The notes under the pieces are model-generated. The model was not told where the DNA came from. It saw only the letters and a list, made by a program, of their open reading frames with translations, and ran no database searches. A program made the position numbers and the translations under genes. From positions 2,258,501 to 2,322,500 of the forward strand of contig NZ_CP106735.1 in the NCBI RefSeq assembly GCF_025639805.1: a DNA stretch of 64,000 nt, in the 5' to 3' direction. The stretch is from Reichenbachiella carrageenanivorans. GTDB lineage: Bacteria > Bacteroidota > Bacteroidia > Cytophagales > Cyclobacteriaceae. Shown here piece after piece: positions 1 to 8,775 of this stretch (the first letter of the stretch is position 1; each line of letters starts with the position of its first letter).

Positions 1-1909
1 CCATTTTTTTGGTGTGTGACTCAGTTCCCACTATTGCTATCTCGAAATGTTGCTGCCCCATCAAACCATAGAGTCTTGACCAGTTGCTGTAGTAGGCTGG
101 GTTGGCTACAATATCCTTCTCCATATTGGCTACCATCTGAATAGCACGATCAAGGTCTTTTTGGTTGTAATAAAACTGACCTAGGAGGTAAAGGGCTTCT
201 GTCATGGCTGAGTTAGACGCAGGAATCACATTGTCCGACAGTTCCATTTTTCTAGCGATCAATTTTTCATCTTCATCCGAAGTATAAAAGTACATTTTTG
301 TTTTTTCGTCAGAAAAGTGTGCGTCTACATAAGTTTTGAGTTTGTAGGCTTCTGTTAGCCAGCTTTCGTCAAATGTAGCCTCATACAGTTTGGTGAAAGC
401 CAAAATGGTAAAAGCGTAATCATCTAAAAAACCACTAATTGTAGACTGACCATTTTTATGATTTCGAAGCAATTGACCAGATGGTTGGATTTGCTTGTCT
501 TTGATGAATTGGGCGGTTTCTAGCGCATCAGCAAGATAATTCTCGTCCTGTAGTGCAAAATAAGCATCTACCAGACCGATCATCATCAGCCCATTCCATG
601 AGGTGAGAATTTTGTCGTCTAGCGCAGGTCGAATTCGCCTATCGCGCACTTTCATTAATTGCGTTTTACTGTCCTCTATTTGTTGCTTTACTTCTGTGTT
701 TGACAAGTCGTATTTATTGGCCAGATCAGCTATAGATTCTTTGCGTTCGAGAATGTTGTGTCCTTCGAAGTTGCCATGTTTTGAAACTCCGTAGTGCTTC
801 TTGAATAGCGCTGCTGCACCACCCAGAGTTTGGTCAATTTCTTCTTCTGACCAGACGTAAAACTTGCCTTCTTCACCTTCACTATCAGCATCCAAAGAGG
901 AATAATATCCGCCCGACGGGTCAGATAGCTCGCGGTTACAAAACGTGATAGTTTCTCTGACAGCCTGTGCGTATTTGTCATCTCCATAGACCTGATAAGC
1001 ATGGCTGTACAGACTGATGAGTTGCGCATTGTCGTAGAGCATTTTTTCAAAGTGAGGGACTGTCCAGGTCTCATCTACAGCGTATCGGGCAAATCCACCG
1101 CCCAAGTGATCGTAGATACCCCCATTGGCCATGCCATCGAGTGTTGTTTTAATGCCAGATGCTAGGTCTTCGTTAGGCAGGTAGTAATGTTGTGTCAGCA
1201 AAAAATCATAGATAGTAGGCATCGGAAACTTAGGAGCGCCTTGTCTGCCACCATATTGTTTGTCTATGGTTTCTATGATTTGGTTGCCTGCCGAGGCATA
1301 CAACGCAGAGTCGAATGGTGCCCCAGTTTCATTGAGCTCAGGTACTTCGAGTTGGTTTATGCCTTCTGTGATTTTTTCTGCTTGCTCTAGCATTTTGCCA
1401 GGCTGCGTACGGTACATCTCTGCAAAATAGTCCACCACTTTGCCCCAGTTTTCTTTTGGAAAATAAGTGCCTGCAAAAACTGGTCTGCCGTCAGGCAAAG
1501 CGATCACATTGAGCGGCCAGCCACCTTGGCCAGTCATGAGCTGCGCGGCAGTCATATATATCTGGTCGATGTCTGGGCGCTCTTCTCTATCCACTTTGAT
1601 GGACAAGAAGTTGGCGTTCATTTTGGCTGCGATAGTAGAGTCTTCAAACGATTCATGCTCCATGACATGACACCAGTGGCAAGCAGCATACCCGATGCTA
1701 ATGATCATGAGCTTGTCTTCTCGTTGTGCTAGATCCAATGCTTCTGGTCCCCAAGGAAACCAGTCTACTGGATTGTGCGCATGCTGCAAAAGATAAGGAC
1801 TTGTTTCAGATATTAAATGGTTAGTATGTGGGTGTTTTTTTTCCATGTTTTGCGTGCAAGCGTAAGTGGATAATACAATGATTAATACCGAAACAAGTCC
1901 TGTTCTCAT
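1..1909 (-). CDS. DUF255 / YyaL-type thioredoxin-domain lipoprotein (3' end outside window)
   Basis: Partial gene: 636 codons are in the window and the C-terminus lies beyond the left edge. The start ATG at 1909 is followed by a lipoprotein signal with a Cys at residue 18 (lipobox TYAC). A thioredoxin-like domain follows, with the active site C77-H-W-C80 in the context [15 protein letters not shown], typical of the DUF255 (YyaL / SPATA20) family. The rest is the family's (alpha/alpha)6-barrel-like part, with motifs such as [10 protein letters not shown] and [14 protein letters not shown]. Family members are about 680 residues, so roughly 50 are missing. The start lies one base past the tyrS stop, so the two genes are probably co-transcribed. 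The biological role of the family is not established; an extracytoplasmic location is inferred from the lipobox. The family call is firm, the function unknown. Confidence 0.9.
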   Translation of the reverse strand, partial: MRTGLVSVLIIVLSTYACTQNMEKKHPHTNHLISETSPYLLQHAHNPVDWFPWGPEALDLAQREDKLMIISIGYAACHWCHVMEHESFEDSTIAAKMNANFLSIKVDREERPDIDQIYMTAAQLMTGQGGWPLNVIALPDGRPVFAGTYFPKENWGKVVDYFAEMYRTQPGKMLEQAEKITEGINQLEVPELNETGAPFDSALYASAGNQIIETIDKQYGGRQGAPKFPMPTIYDFLLTQHYYLPNEDLASGIKTTLDGMANGGIYDHLGGGFARYAVDETWTVPHFEKMLYDNAQLISLYSHAYQVYGDDKYAQAVRETITFCNRELSDPSGGYYSSLDADSEGEEGKFYVWSEEEIDQTLGGAAALFKKHYGVSKHGNFEGHNILERKESIADLANKYDLSNTEVKQQIEDSKTQLMKVRDRRIRPALDDKILTSWNGLMMIGLVDAYFALQDENYLADALETAQFIKDKQIQPSGQLLRNHKNGQSTISGFLDDYAFTILAFTKLYEATFDESWLTEAYKLKTYVDAHFSDEKTKMYFYTSDEDEKLIARKMELSDNVIPASNSAMTEALYLLGQFYYNQKDLDRAIQMVANMEKDIVANPAYYSNWSRLYGLMGQQHFEIAIVGTESHTKKM

Positions 1910-1910
1910 A

Positions 1911-3200
1911 TCAGTCTGCTACTGTGATAAGGAAGTAGTTTTTCTTGCCTTTTTGAGCCAATAGGTATTTGTCGTTGAGCAATTTGAAATCTACATTTTG
2001 ATTCTCACTGTCAAGTTTTATCTTATTGATGCTCACACCGCCACCTTTGATCATTCGTCGTGCTTCGCCTTTAGATGGGAATACGATGCCATTGCTGTCT
2101 TCAGATAACAAGTCGGTCACATTTTGTGAATTGGCAAAAGTGCTTTTTGAAATCGTAGTCTGAGGCACCCCTTCGAATACAGACAAGAACGTATCTTCGT
2201 CTAGTGATTCTAGATCCTCTGTGGTAGACTTACCAAACAGAATGCCCGACGCTTTGATTGCCATGTTGTAGTCTTCTTCTGAGTGTACTCGGATGGTCAC
2301 ATCTCTACCGAGTTCTTGCTGGAGCTTACGCTCATGCGGCGCTTCGAGGTGTTCCGCAATGAGTGCGTCTATTTCTTCCTTGGTCTTCAATGTGAAAATT
2401 TTGATATAGTTGATCGCGTCCTCATCTGAGGCATTTAACCAATATTGGTAAAATTTATATGGCGAAGTCAATTTTTTATCGAGCCACACATTGCCTCCTT
2501 CGGTTTTGCCAAATTTGGTACCATCGGCTTTTTTGATGAGTGGTGTAGTGATCGCCCATGCTTCACCTTGACCTTTTCTTCGGATTAGTTCTGTACCCGT
2601 TACAATATTGCCCCACTGGTCAGAGCCCCCTAGTTGTACTTTACAATTTTTGTTGTTGTACAGCCAGTGGAAATCGTACCCTTGGATCATCTGGTAGCAA
2701 AATTCGGTGAAAGATAGTCCGAATTCCATGCGTTGTTTCACAGATTCTTTTGATAACATGTAGTTGACAGTGATGTGCTTGCCTACATCTCTGATGAAGT
2801 CCAAGAAATTAAAATCTTTGAACCAGTCGTAGTTGTTGACCATTTCAGCAGAATTTTCACCGCAGTCGAAGTCGAGAAACTTCTCCAGTTGCTTTTGGAT
2901 ACCAGCTACATTGTGGCTGAGTATATCTTCAGACAGGAGGTTTCGTTCGGCAGATTTGCCAGAGGGATCACCTACCATGCCTGTGGCCCCTCCTACGAGC
3001 GCATAAGGCTTGTGCCCAGATTTTTGAAAATGAACCAAGGTCATAATCTGAACCAAACTGCCAATATGAAGCGAGTCGGCCGTAGGATCAAATCCAATAT
3101 ATGCAGAGGTCATTTCTTTATTTAGCTGCTCTTGTACGCCGGGCATCATGTCGTGTATCATGCCCCTCCATTTCAATTCTTCAACAAAATCCTTAGTCAT
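1911..3200 (-). CDS. tyrS: Tyrosine--tRNA ligase
   Basis: Class I aminoacyl-tRNA synthetase that charges tRNA-Tyr with tyrosine in the cytoplasm. The HIGH-type signature is LHIG at residues 44-47, following GFDPTADS. The KMSKS-type loop is KFGKTEGG in the middle of the protein. A C-terminal S4-like RNA-binding domain ([19 protein letters not shown]) closes the 429-residue chain, the usual length for the bacterial TyrRS-1 type. The open frame reaches a TTG at 3221, but I chose the ATG at 3200 because family members begin close to this point. A good -7 element (TATCTTTG) lies about 30 bases upstream. The DUF255 gene begins one base after the stop. Confidence 0.97.
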   Translation of the reverse strand: MTKDFVEELKWRGMIHDMMPGVQEQLNKEMTSAYIGFDPTADSLHIGSLVQIMTLVHFQKSGHKPYALVGGATGMVGDPSGKSAERNLLSEDILSHNVAGIQKQLEKFLDFDCGENSAEMVNNYDWFKDFNFLDFIRDVGKHITVNYMLSKESVKQRMEFGLSFTEFCYQMIQGYDFHWLYNNKNCKVQLGGSDQWGNIVTGTELIRRKGQGEAWAITTPLIKKADGTKFGKTEGGNVWLDKKLTSPYKFYQYWLNASDEDAINYIKIFTLKTKEEIDALIAEHLEAPHERKLQQELGRDVTIRVHSEEDYNMAIKASGILFGKSTTEDLESLDEDTFLSVFEGVPQTTISKSTFANSQNVTDLLSEDSNGIVFPSKGEARRMIKGGGVSINKIKLDSENQNVDFKLLNDKYLLAQKGKKNYFLITVAD

Positions 3201-3229
3201 TGTAATCTGTGTATTTTTCAATAAGAGGG

Positions 3230-3237
3230 CAAAGATA
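3230..3237 (-). promoter_or_regulatory. Putative -7 promoter element for tyrS
   Basis: On the minus strand the sequence reads TATCTTTG, an exact match to the Bacteroidota housekeeping -7 consensus TAnnTTTG. Transcription would begin about 23-25 bases before the chosen tyrS ATG. No convincing TTG -33 element was seen at the expected spacing, so this rests on the -7 box and position alone. Confidence 0.45.
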
Positions 3238-3287
3238 GAGCGTTCAGCTTTTTTTGATGAGGCTTCTTATAATATTCCATAAAAATA

Positions 3288-3370
3288 AATTTACAACTCA
3301 TTTTTTGTAAATTGACGAAAGGAATGATTCATTGCTTTCAAAACCAAAGAATCATTCCTGTTTTGGTTTT
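3288..3370 (+). promoter_or_regulatory. Cluster of inverted repeats in the leader of the TPR gene
   Basis: Three inverted repeats are packed into 83 bases of the tyrS / TPR-gene divergent region. The first is AATTTACAA-N8-TTGTAAATT (3288-3296 / 3305-3313). The second is an 11-bp arm AGGAATGATTC at 3320-3330 with its complement at 3349-3359. The third is AAAACCAAA at 3340-3348 with its complement TTTGGTTTT at 3362-3370. The second and third interleave (A-B-A'-B'), so in RNA only one can form at a time unless a strained pseudoknot forms. This could be an operator set or an attenuation-like switch; the function is not known. Confidence 0.45.
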
Positions 3371-3436
3371 ATCTGTTAGGAGAAGGTATGAGCTGGAACG
3401 ATGATGAAGCAAATTTGAATGATTGACACTGCTACT

Positions 3437-4687
3437 ATGAGAATGCAAAAGACACACCTATGGCTATGGATGTTTATTATTGCTTTTACTCACGAAGGTT
3501 TTTCTCAAAATCAAGATCTAAATGCCAGCCCGGCAGAACGAAGGCAGATCGCAGACGACTATTATAATAGAGGTAATCGTGCAGGTAAGCGAGGACAATT
3601 CTCTTTGGCTGTACTGTATTATGATAGTGCTATCAGACTTGTGGGAAGTTCTACAGAGTATTTTTTTGCACGAGGTCAGGCCAAGGAATTGGCTGGTAAT
3701 GACATAGGCGCACTTACAGACTTTGAGGCCGCACTAAGAGTAAATTCGGAGAATTATACCGCCATGTTTAAACGGGCGCTTATCTACCACAAGCAAAAAA
3801 ACTATAAACAAGCGGCACAGGATTTTACCTTTTTGATCAATAATGTAGATGTTTTTGAGACTAAAGCAATCGTATTTAAAGGTGCTTCTTTCGATGAAAA
3901 AGGGGAGGCTAGCTTTTCTGGAGTAGCTACGATCAGCGATATGAAAGCGGATGTGTATTTGGCTCGCGCACTGACCTACGAAGCTATGGGGTTTAATACA
4001 CCCACCCGGTTGGATTTTGATAAGGCCATCGAATTGAATAATCATGATCCAAACTATTACGTACAGCGTGGTCTATTCAGGCTAAATAATGATGACAAAG
4101 CAGGAGCTGAGGCCGATTTTAGGAATGCTTTGGAGATAGATCAGTATCATCGGTTGGCATTATACAACCTGAGCTTTTTGGTAGATGCAGAAGAAAAGGA
4201 TGAGATCGATAAAATCCTTTATGGCGTGGGTGATTTTGCTATGGCTTATTCTCGTCGCGCTTTCGAAAATTATCAAAAGGGAAAGTATGAAGCAGCATTG
4301 CTCGACTACGATTCAGCACTTATGATCAAAGGTGATAATGCCAATGATCTGATGAATCGTGGTATGGTAAAAGCTAAACTCGGCAGATACAAAGGAGCCA
4401 TCAAGGATTTTGAAAGTTCGGTCTATGCCGACAATACGCTTACACGCAATTTCGTACTGATCGGAAACTCCTATCAAGAACTGTACAACTACTCGCAAGC
4501 AGTAATCTACTATCAGCGGTATCTTAGGTCTGAGTCAGGCGATGGAGTCGTATACTACAATATGGGGCTTGCCTATATGAAAGCAGCTAAGGACAATGAA
4601 GCATGTGGAGCTCTGCGAAAAGCCTATGAATTAGGTGAGGAGCGAGCTGAACCTGCTTTGGAAAAAGTCTGCTTTAGCTTGGAGTAG
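3437..4687 (+). CDS. Secreted tetratricopeptide-repeat protein
   Basis: A 416-residue protein with an N-terminal hydrophobic signal peptide (core WLWMFIIAF, likely cleavage near SQNQD) and several TPR units across the chain, recognisable by repeats such as AVLYYDSAI, ALTDFEAALRVN, AEADFRNALEIDQ, ALLDYDSALMI and AVIYYQRYL. TPRs form protein-binding superhelices; a periplasmic or surface scaffold role is inferred. Between early repeats there is a non-TPR insertion (around KGASFDEKGEASFSG). ATG codons at 3419, 3437 and 3443 are in frame; 3437 is preferred because it places the signal peptide at the N-terminus. The partner is unknown. The gene stands alone between tyrS (divergent) and the EamA gene. 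Confidence 0.85.
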   Translation: MRMQKTHLWLWMFIIAFTHEGFSQNQDLNASPAERRQIADDYYNRGNRAGKRGQFSLAVLYYDSAIRLVGSSTEYFFARGQAKELAGNDIGALTDFEAALRVNSENYTAMFKRALIYHKQKNYKQAAQDFTFLINNVDVFETKAIVFKGASFDEKGEASFSGVATISDMKADVYLARALTYEAMGFNTPTRLDFDKAIELNNHDPNYYVQRGLFRLNNDDKAGAEADFRNALEIDQYHRLALYNLSFLVDAEEKDEIDKILYGVGDFAMAYSRRAFENYQKGKYEAALLDYDSALMIKGDNANDLMNRGMVKAKLGRYKGAIKDFESSVYADNTLTRNFVLIGNSYQELYNYSQAVIYYQRYLRSESGDGVVYYNMGLAYMKAAKDNEACGALRKAYELGEERAEPALEKVCFSLE

Positions 4688-4826
4688 GAGTCAGTAGCCA
4701 ATCTCACACTTGATGGTATGCAGAAAACGGAATGTTTATATTCGGTCGTTAGATTTATGTCCATCTTTGTGCGTCATTATCAGCCCATTTTAAAAAATTG
4801 TCTCATAATATCATTTGATAGTATTT

Positions 4827-5702
4827 ATGTCCAAATCAAACGCTCATTTCTTACAACTTTTTGCAGCTATAGTCATTATGAGCTCGTCAGGTACATTAGC
4901 CAGATCATTGGTTATCTCTGCGGAGTTGGCCATTTGGGTGCGATGCGTGTTTGGAGCGGTGGTTTTGTTTGGAATTATTAAATGGTTGAAGTTGCCACTT
5001 GGAGTAGGAAAAGGTACGCCGCTAAAGATGGTTGTGATCAGTACCATTTTGATGACTATTCATTGGGTGACTTATTTTTATGCCCTTTATTTTTCTAGCG
5101 TAGCCGTAGGTATGTTGTCTTTATTTACCTATCCTGTCATGACTGCGCTGCTAGAGCCACTTATCGTAAAGTCTAAGTTCAATTTGGGAGATTTGATTTT
5201 GGCAATTATCGCATTTCTTGGTTTATACTTTTTGGTTCCTGAGTTTGATTTGGATAATCAAGTGACACAAGGCGTACTGCTTGGGCTGTTATCTGCCTTT
5301 ACTTATTCGCTTCGCAATCTTATTTTGAAATTATATGTAAAAGACCATTCTGGTATTACTCTTATGTTTATGCAATTGTCGGGTGTGGCACTTTTGCTTA
5401 GCCCAGTTGTTTTCTTTCATGGGATAGCTCATAGCTTTGTGGGTATTGCAAACGACTGGATTCCATTAGTTCTTTTGGGAGTGGTCACCACTGCCTTGGG
5501 ACATACGGTATTTGTTATGTCATTCAAGAATTTTTCCATTACTACAGTGAGTATTTTAAGTACACTTACTCCTCTGATTGGCATTGGACTAGGAATGTTG
5601 TTTTTGAATGAGTACCCTGAGGGTGAAATTTGGATTGGAGCAGGCTTAATTTCTGTTGCCGTTGTTGCAGAATCATTAAAATCCATGAGGAGTTCTGGGT
5701 AG
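4827..5702 (+). CDS. EamA / drug-metabolite-transporter family permease
   Basis: A 291-residue inner-membrane protein with about ten hydrophobic segments arranged as two EamA repeats. The first repeat carries an internal WVTYFYALYFSSVAVG motif and the second ends with TLTPLIGIGLGMLFLNEYP, a typical EamA repeat end (normally ...LGEPLT). Members export amino acids, nucleotides or other metabolites; the substrate cannot be read from sequence. The open frame extends to a TTG at 4815, but the ATG at 4827 gives the normal short cytoplasmic N-terminus. The gap to the TPR gene is about 140 bases, so it probably has its own promoter. Confidence 0.88.
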   Translation: MSKSNAHFLQLFAAIVIMSSSGTLARSLVISAELAIWVRCVFGAVVLFGIIKWLKLPLGVGKGTPLKMVVISTILMTIHWVTYFYALYFSSVAVGMLSLFTYPVMTALLEPLIVKSKFNLGDLILAIIAFLGLYFLVPEFDLDNQVTQGVLLGLLSAFTYSLRNLILKLYVKDHSGITLMFMQLSGVALLLSPVVFFHGIAHSFVGIANDWIPLVLLGVVTTALGHTVFVMSFKNFSITTVSILSTLTPLIGIGLGMLFLNEYPEGEIWIGAGLISVAVVAESLKSMRSSG

Positions 5703-5985
5703 ATCATTTGGATGATTTTTTTGTTTTGACATTCTCTCCTTTATTTTATTAAACGTAAAAGTTACATTTAATAAAAAATCTGCTATCTTGCTCATTAGTC
5801 AAAAAGGGCAAGTGTAGAAAAACTGTTTTTTTGAGTTGGATTGTAGTTCATATTATCAAGCGGATTTTGAAATAAGCTTGTTTTTTGTGAGTTTAGCCAT
5901 CCCCCCGAAATGATTGAAATAAATCTCCCCCCATTTTGAAATATATCTAATCCCATTGTCAGGGTGAATTGGCAAATATTGCGTA
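5703..5985. other. AT-rich intergenic leader with two C6 tracts
   Basis: This non-coding stretch of 283 bases precedes the sugar operon. It contains ATTAAA...TTTAAT dyad-like sequence near 5748-5772 and two CCCCCC tracts (5901-5906 and 5927-5932), each followed within about ten bases by GAAAT. I saw no exact TAnnTTTG box; TATCTTGC near 5785 is a weak candidate. No terminator for the EamA gene was recognised. Confidence 0.4.
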
Positions 5986-6936
5986 GTGTATAAAGTTCAA
6001 AGACATCAGATAGGTAGATTCGATGCGGTTAGGTTGGTTAATGAATTGACTCACGAATACTTGGAAATACTCACCAGTTTTGGTGCGGGTATCAACGATT
6101 TCGTTATTAAAAATGAAAAAGGACAATTAGTATCTGTGATCGAAGGATACCGTACGGAAAAAGAAGTAATTCATGATCATCATACGGCATTCAAAGGATC
6201 TAAACTGTCTCCATTTCCAAACCGTATTCCAGAAGGAAAATTCACCTTTGATGGCAAGAAATATCAGCTGCCAGTCAATGAAGTCGCGACGAACAATCAA
6301 CTGCATGCCATGCTGCACTGTAGACCATTTGATATAGTCAGAGAAGTTGGCGACGAAAACGGGGCTGAGCTCGTTCTAACGTATGATTATAAAGGTACGG
6401 ATCAGGGATACCCCTTTCCATACTTGCTAACGATCACTTATAAACTAGATGCGTCTGGTGTAAGCGTGACTACAGCTCTTGAAAATAAGGCAGATACCAC
6501 TATGCCGATAGGTGATGGCTGGCACCCTTACTTTCGGTTTGAAAACCTAAACCTAGTCGAATTACAAATGGGAGCTGCAGAGCGACTTTCGTCGAATGTA
6601 GGCAATGCTTTGTCTGGAGAGCATGGCTACAAAGTGGCCAAAATAATAGGAGAGGAGTCTTTAGATGATTGTTTTGAGGTCAATCAAGAGGAAAAATTCA
6701 GCTTGCAACTGAAAGACTCATCCAATGGGATAGCCTTAGAAATTTGGCAAGAAAGCAAAGAGAATCAGTATAGATATTTACAAATATACACACCTCCTAC
6801 CCGCCAATCTATTGCGGTGGAGCCGGTGTCGTGTGTACCCAATGCCTTCAATACAGGGCATGGACTTATTGTACTAAAACCAAACGAGAAGGTGTCGATG
6901 AGTTTTGGCATCAAAAACATACTACTAAATATATAA
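5986..6936 (+). CDS. Aldose 1-epimerase (galactose mutarotase-like)
   Basis: A 316-residue cytoplasmic sugar-epimerase-fold protein expected to interconvert the alpha and beta anomers of aldoses. Supporting motifs are FPNRIPEGKFTFDGKKYQL, where Asn-Arg correspond to the conserved substrate-contact residues, NNQLHAMLHC, the DGWHPYF motif carrying a catalytic-type His, and the acidic VEPVSCVPNAFN near the C-terminus. The start is a GTG at 5986: an in-frame TGA lies six codons further upstream and no ATG is available. The stop is one base from the ATG of the following sodium/sugar symporter, so the pair forms an operon in which imported sugar is mutarotated for glycolysis. Confidence 0.9.
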   Translation: MYKVQRHQIGRFDAVRLVNELTHEYLEILTSFGAGINDFVIKNEKGQLVSVIEGYRTEKEVIHDHHTAFKGSKLSPFPNRIPEGKFTFDGKKYQLPVNEVATNNQLHAMLHCRPFDIVREVGDENGAELVLTYDYKGTDQGYPFPYLLTITYKLDASGVSVTTALENKADTTMPIGDGWHPYFRFENLNLVELQMGAAERLSSNVGNALSGEHGYKVAKIIGEESLDDCFEVNQEEKFSLQLKDSSNGIALEIWQESKENQYRYLQIYTPPTRQSIAVEPVSCVPNAFNTGHGLIVLKPNEKVSMSFGIKNILLNI

Positions 6937-6937
6937 T

Positions 6938-8551
6938 ATGAATTTTTCGACCTTAGATTTTATCATTTTCGCAGCCTATTGTGCGGTTATCCTAGGCGTA
7001 GGCTTATTCGTGTCTCGAGACAAAGAGGGACATGAAAAAAATTCCGAAGATTACTTTTTGGCGGGAAAATCCCTTCCATGGTGGGCCATTGGCGCCTCTC
7101 TGATCGCAGCCAATATTTCTGCTGAGCAGTTTATCGGAATGTCGGGTTCGGGATTTGCCCTTGGTCTGGCCATTGCTTCATACGAATGGATGGCAGCTAT
7201 TACGCTGATTATCGTTGGTAAGTATTTCTTGCCCATTTTCATCGAAAAGGGATTGTATACTATTCCTGAGTTTGTGGAAAAGCGATTCAGTACCAATCTG
7301 AAAACAATATTGGCTGTCTTTTGGATCGCCTTGTATGTATTTGTTAACCTTAGTTCAGTGTTGTACCTCGGTTCATTGGCTCTTGAAACAATCATGGGGA
7401 TCCCGATGATGTATGGTGTCTTGGGTTTGAGTTTGTTTGCCGCAGCTTATTCGCTATATGGAGGTTTGTCAGCTGTAGCTTGGACAGACGTAATTCAGGT
7501 AGTGTTTCTAGTTTTAGGAGGACTGGTTACGACATATTTGGCGCTAGATGTAGTGTCGGATGGAGCCGGCATGATGGCAGGATTTAATCACCTAATTAAA
7601 GCAGCTCCAGATAGTTTTCACATGATTTTGGATAAATCGAATCCAGAGTATCAGAACTTGCCAGGAATTTGGGTATTGGTAGGAGGCCTGTGGGTAGCTA
7701 ATATATACTACTGGGGTTTCAATCAGTACATTATCCAAAGAACACTTGCGGCAAAATCGCTCGAAGAGTCTCAAAAAGGAATTGTCCTTGCGGCAGGTTT
7801 GAAATTACTCATTCCATTTATTGTGGTAATACCGGGTATCGCAGCCTATGTAATGGTCAACGATCCGGAGATCATGGCGAGATTGGGAGAAGCAGGTCAG
7901 CTGCACATACCAGGAGCGGGGTCTTCAGATAAGGCATATCCTTGGTTGTTGCAATTGTTGCCTACAGGGTTGAAAGGTGTGGCATTTGCTGCTCTGACAG
8001 CGGCTGTAGTATCGTCATTGGCTTCTATGCTCAACTCTACCTCAACCATTTTTACAATGGATATATATAAGCAGTATATCAATAAAAATGCTACCGAAAA
8101 ACAATTGGTATCCACAGGTAGGTTGACAGCAGCTGCTGCACTTGTGATCGCGTGTGTGATGGCGCCGTTGTTGGGTGGTATAGATCAGGCATTTCAGTTT
8201 ATTCAAGAATATACAGGTATCGTGAGTCCAGGTATTTTGGCGGTGTTCTTATTGGGCTTGTTTTGGAAAAAGACAACCAACCAAGCGGCGATTTGGGGAG
8301 CCGTACTCTCTGTGCCGATTGCCATAGCCTTTAAGTTTGTGCCAGGCATGCCGTTTATGAATCAAATGGGATTGACTGCAGTAGCTACTATGGTTGTAAT
8401 TGCAATTATTAGCCAGATTACTGGTGGAGGAGCCGATGATCCCAAAGGAATTGATTTGAATAGTGGAGTATTTAAAACTAGTCCTACGTTTAACATCTCA
8501 GCTTTTGCGATCTGCATCATTACTGCTGTACTGTATGCGTTGTTCTGGTAA
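6938..8551 (+). CDS. Sodium/sugar symporter, SSS family (SGLT-like)
   Basis: A 537-residue inner-membrane protein with about 14 hydrophobic segments, the usual size for vSGLT-type sodium/glucose or sodium/galactose transporters. Diagnostic segments include DYFLAGKSLPWWAIGASL, ANISAEQFIGMSGSGFA, the sodium-site-like AVVSSLASMLNSTSTIFTMD, and a central NIYYWGFNQYIIQRTLAA. It starts two bases after the mutarotase stop, which supports a monosaccharide substrate rather than an amino acid or vitamin. A strong terminator follows at 8578. The exact sugar cannot be stated. Confidence 0.93.
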   Translation: MNFSTLDFIIFAAYCAVILGVGLFVSRDKEGHEKNSEDYFLAGKSLPWWAIGASLIAANISAEQFIGMSGSGFALGLAIASYEWMAAITLIIVGKYFLPIFIEKGLYTIPEFVEKRFSTNLKTILAVFWIALYVFVNLSSVLYLGSLALETIMGIPMMYGVLGLSLFAAAYSLYGGLSAVAWTDVIQVVFLVLGGLVTTYLALDVVSDGAGMMAGFNHLIKAAPDSFHMILDKSNPEYQNLPGIWVLVGGLWVANIYYWGFNQYIIQRTLAAKSLEESQKGIVLAAGLKLLIPFIVVIPGIAAYVMVNDPEIMARLGEAGQLHIPGAGSSDKAYPWLLQLLPTGLKGVAFAALTAAVVSSLASMLNSTSTIFTMDIYKQYINKNATEKQLVSTGRLTAAAALVIACVMAPLLGGIDQAFQFIQEYTGIVSPGILAVFLLGLFWKKTTNQAAIWGAVLSVPIAIAFKFVPGMPFMNQMGLTAVATMVVIAIISQITGGGADDPKGIDLNSGVFKTSPTFNISAFAICIITAVLYALFW

Positions 8552-8577
8552 GTAGGGATTATGAAAACATTTGAAAG

Positions 8578-8610
8578 GCCTCCTAGATTGAAATTTAGGA
8601 GGCTTTTTTT
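8578..8610 (+). terminator. Rho-independent terminator after the sugar operon
   Basis: A perfect 8-bp stem, GCCTCCTA (8578-8585) and TAGGAGGC (8596-8603), with a 10-base loop and a T-run to 8610. It lies 27 bases after the symporter stop. Confidence 0.85.
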
Positions 8611-8716
8611 GTGTATGGCGATTAGTTTAAGTGTGTTATAGATGATAGGCCTATCCAAACGCTAGATAAGAGTATCTAATGCTTTTAGCCGCTTGATTCA
8701 GAGTAAGAAGAAATAA

Positions 8717-8750
8717 AAAAGGTCAACCCATATAGCGATGGATTGACCTT
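8717..8750 (-). terminator. Rho-independent terminator after the SulP gene
   Basis: The arms at 8717-8728 and 8739-8750 form a 12-bp stem with one mismatch and a 10-base loop. On the minus strand the stem is followed by a T-run (the A tract at 8714-8719), placing it about 25 bases after the SulP stop. Confidence 0.8.
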
Positions 8751-8775
8751 TATGAAGTTTATAATAAGAGGAGGC

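Noticed and set aside
730..1074. 114-codon frame on the minus strand at the left edge
   Set aside because: It is a shifted frame of the DUF255 gene; the true frame reads through without stops from 1909 to the edge.
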